A stretch of DNA of 64,000 nucleotides, taken from NCBI RefSeq assembly GCF_039536205.1, contig NZ_BAAAYL010000001.1:5022001-5086000 (forward strand). Direction: 5' to 3'. Each line of letters starts with the position of its first letter. Within the stretch, counting starts at the first letter, position 1. The position numbers and the translations under genes are program-made. This stretch comes from Streptomyces sannanensis (GTDB lineage Bacteria > Actinomycetota > Actinomycetes > Streptomycetales > Streptomycetaceae). A model generated the notes under the pieces. It saw only the letters and a list, made by a program, of their open reading frames with translations, searched no databases and had not been told where the DNA came from. Of the stretch, positions 63,260 through 64,000 are shown one piece after another.

Positions 63260-64000
63260 TTGTTGACGCAGACCACCACCCGGGTCCTCGAACCCGGCGA
63301 CCTGGAAGCGTCGCTCGCCATCCTGGAGAGCGACCCGGTCGCCAACGCCTTCGTGACGTCCCGTGTGCAGGTCGCGGGCCTCGACCCCTGGCGGCTCGGC
63401 GGCGAGATGTGGGGCTGGTACGCACACGGAAAGCTCACCTCGCTGTGCTACTCCGGCGCCAACATGGTCCCCATCTGTGCCACGCCGGACGCGGTACGTG
63501 CCTTCGCCGACCGGGCCCGCAGGGCCGGCCGCCGGTGCTCCTCGATCGTCGGCCCCGCCGGGCCCACCGGAATGCTGTGGCGGCTACTCGAACCCAGCTG
63601 GGGCCCCGCCCGCGAGGTGCGGGCCAACCAGCCGCTCATGGTCACCGACTCCATGCCGGCCGACGTCACCCCGGACCCCTATGTCCGCCGCGTCCGCAAG
63701 AGCGAGATGGACGTGATCATGCCGGCCTGCGTCGCCATGTTCACCGAGGAGGTCGGTGTCTCCCCGCTCGCCGGCGACGGCGGCCTGCTCTACCAGGCGA
63801 GGGTCGCGGAGCTGGTCGGCTCCGGCCGCTCCTTCGCCCGTATCGAGGACGGCAAGGTCGTCTTCAAGGCGGAGATCGGCGCGGCCACCCCACAGGCCTG
63901 CCAGATCCAGGGTGTCTGGGTGGCCCCCGAACACCGCGGCCGAGGCCTCTCCGAGACGGGTATGGCAGCGGTTCTCCGCTACGCCCTGGCCGATGTGGCC
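63260..64000 (+). CDS. GNAT acetyltransferase with DUF4081 domain (partial, cut by window end)
   Basis: This frame is open to the last base of the window (247 codons, incomplete). It starts with TTG TTG at 63260 (LTQTTTRVLEPGDLEASLA), preceded by GGAG at 63248-63251. The N-terminal DUF4081 domain is followed by a GNAT core with acetyl-CoA loop QGVWVAPEHRGRGLSETG. The length and start match, from memory, Streptomyces GNAT/DUF4081 proteins beside ispG. The substrate is unknown. An upstream GTG at 63224 is in frame but lacks a ribosome-binding site. Confidence 0.85.
   Translation, partial: MLTQTTTRVLEPGDLEASLAILESDPVANAFVTSRVQVAGLDPWRLGGEMWGWYAHGKLTSLCYSGANMVPICATPDAVRAFADRARRAGRRCSSIVGPAGPTGMLWRLLEPSWGPAREVRANQPLMVTDSMPADVTPDPYVRRVRKSEMDVIMPACVAMFTEEVGVSPLAGDGGLLYQARVAELVGSGRSFARIEDGKVVFKAEIGAATPQACQIQGVWVAPEHRGRGLSETGMAAVLRYALADVA

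Overview
The window is high-GC actinobacterial DNA, almost certainly a Streptomyces chromosome. The basis is strong third-position G/C codon bias, GTG starts, the developmental sigma factor WhiG, four tandem type I signal peptidases, and a gene order that, from memory, follows the conserved rpsP-to-ispG core of S. coelicolor. Nearly all of it is conserved core genome. I see no tRNA or rRNA gene, no CRISPR array, no prophage and no biosynthetic gene cluster.

Layout. 0.2-9.5 kb: a short, archaeal/eukaryote-type prolyl-tRNA synthetase, a SprT-like HExxH protein, the rpsP-KH-rimM-trmD-rplS ribosome operon, signal peptidases sipW/X/Y/Z, a Nudix hydrolase and a DUF2469 protein. 9.6-15.1 kb: YraN, ComM-like ATPase, DprA, whiG, a TetR regulator and an antisense M23 peptidase. 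15.4-21.1 kb: rpsB-tsf-pyrH-frr-cdsA and rlmN, with strong hairpins between rpsB/tsf and tsf/pyrH. 21.1-25.1 kb: a TPP riboswitch followed by a thiamine ABC importer (binding protein, fused permease, ATPase). 25.4-27.4 kb: a decayed LOG-family fragment and a small ABC pair. 27.7-32.5 kb and 38.9-48.5 kb: two blocks that together look like polyamine uptake and catabolism, namely aminotransferase, Lrp regulator, two aldehyde dehydrogenases, two polyamine-type binding proteins, a PotABC-type importer, a PuuB-like oxidase and GabT. They are completed by a succinate-semialdehyde-type dehydrogenase at 54.5 kb. Between the two blocks lie a serine hydrolase, a DUF574 methyltransferase, a GDPD phosphodiesterase, a probable aminodeoxyfutalosine deaminase (menaquinone pathway), a DUF4190 protein and a NADAR protein. 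49-58.8 kb: a membrane-anchored P-loop ATPase, a PucR regulator, a DMT exporter, an unusual long acyl-CoA dehydrogenase and several decayed fragments. 59-63 kb: dxr-rseP-ispG (MEP isoprenoid pathway), then an acetyltransferase that runs off the right edge.

How genes work together. Polyamines would enter through the Pot-like importer, be oxidised or transaminated (PuuB-like oxidase, class III aminotransferase), dehydrogenated (two aldehyde dehydrogenases), and the resulting GABA passed through GabT and the SSADH-like enzyme to succinate. A gamma-glutamyl-polyamine synthetase and a PuuD hydrolase are not in the window. The dxr and ispG products feed isoprenoids, which with the deaminase at 36 kb connect to menaquinone.

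The least expected signals are decay and repeats. There are three gene remnants (LOG family, IS701-type transposase, GNAT acetyltransferase with two frameshifts), a seven-copy degenerate intergenic repeat array containing a perfect 75-bp duplication, and a dispersed palindromic repeat seen as a tandem array at 27.6 kb and again, in frame, inside dxr. I did not find a convincing undescribed multi-gene system.
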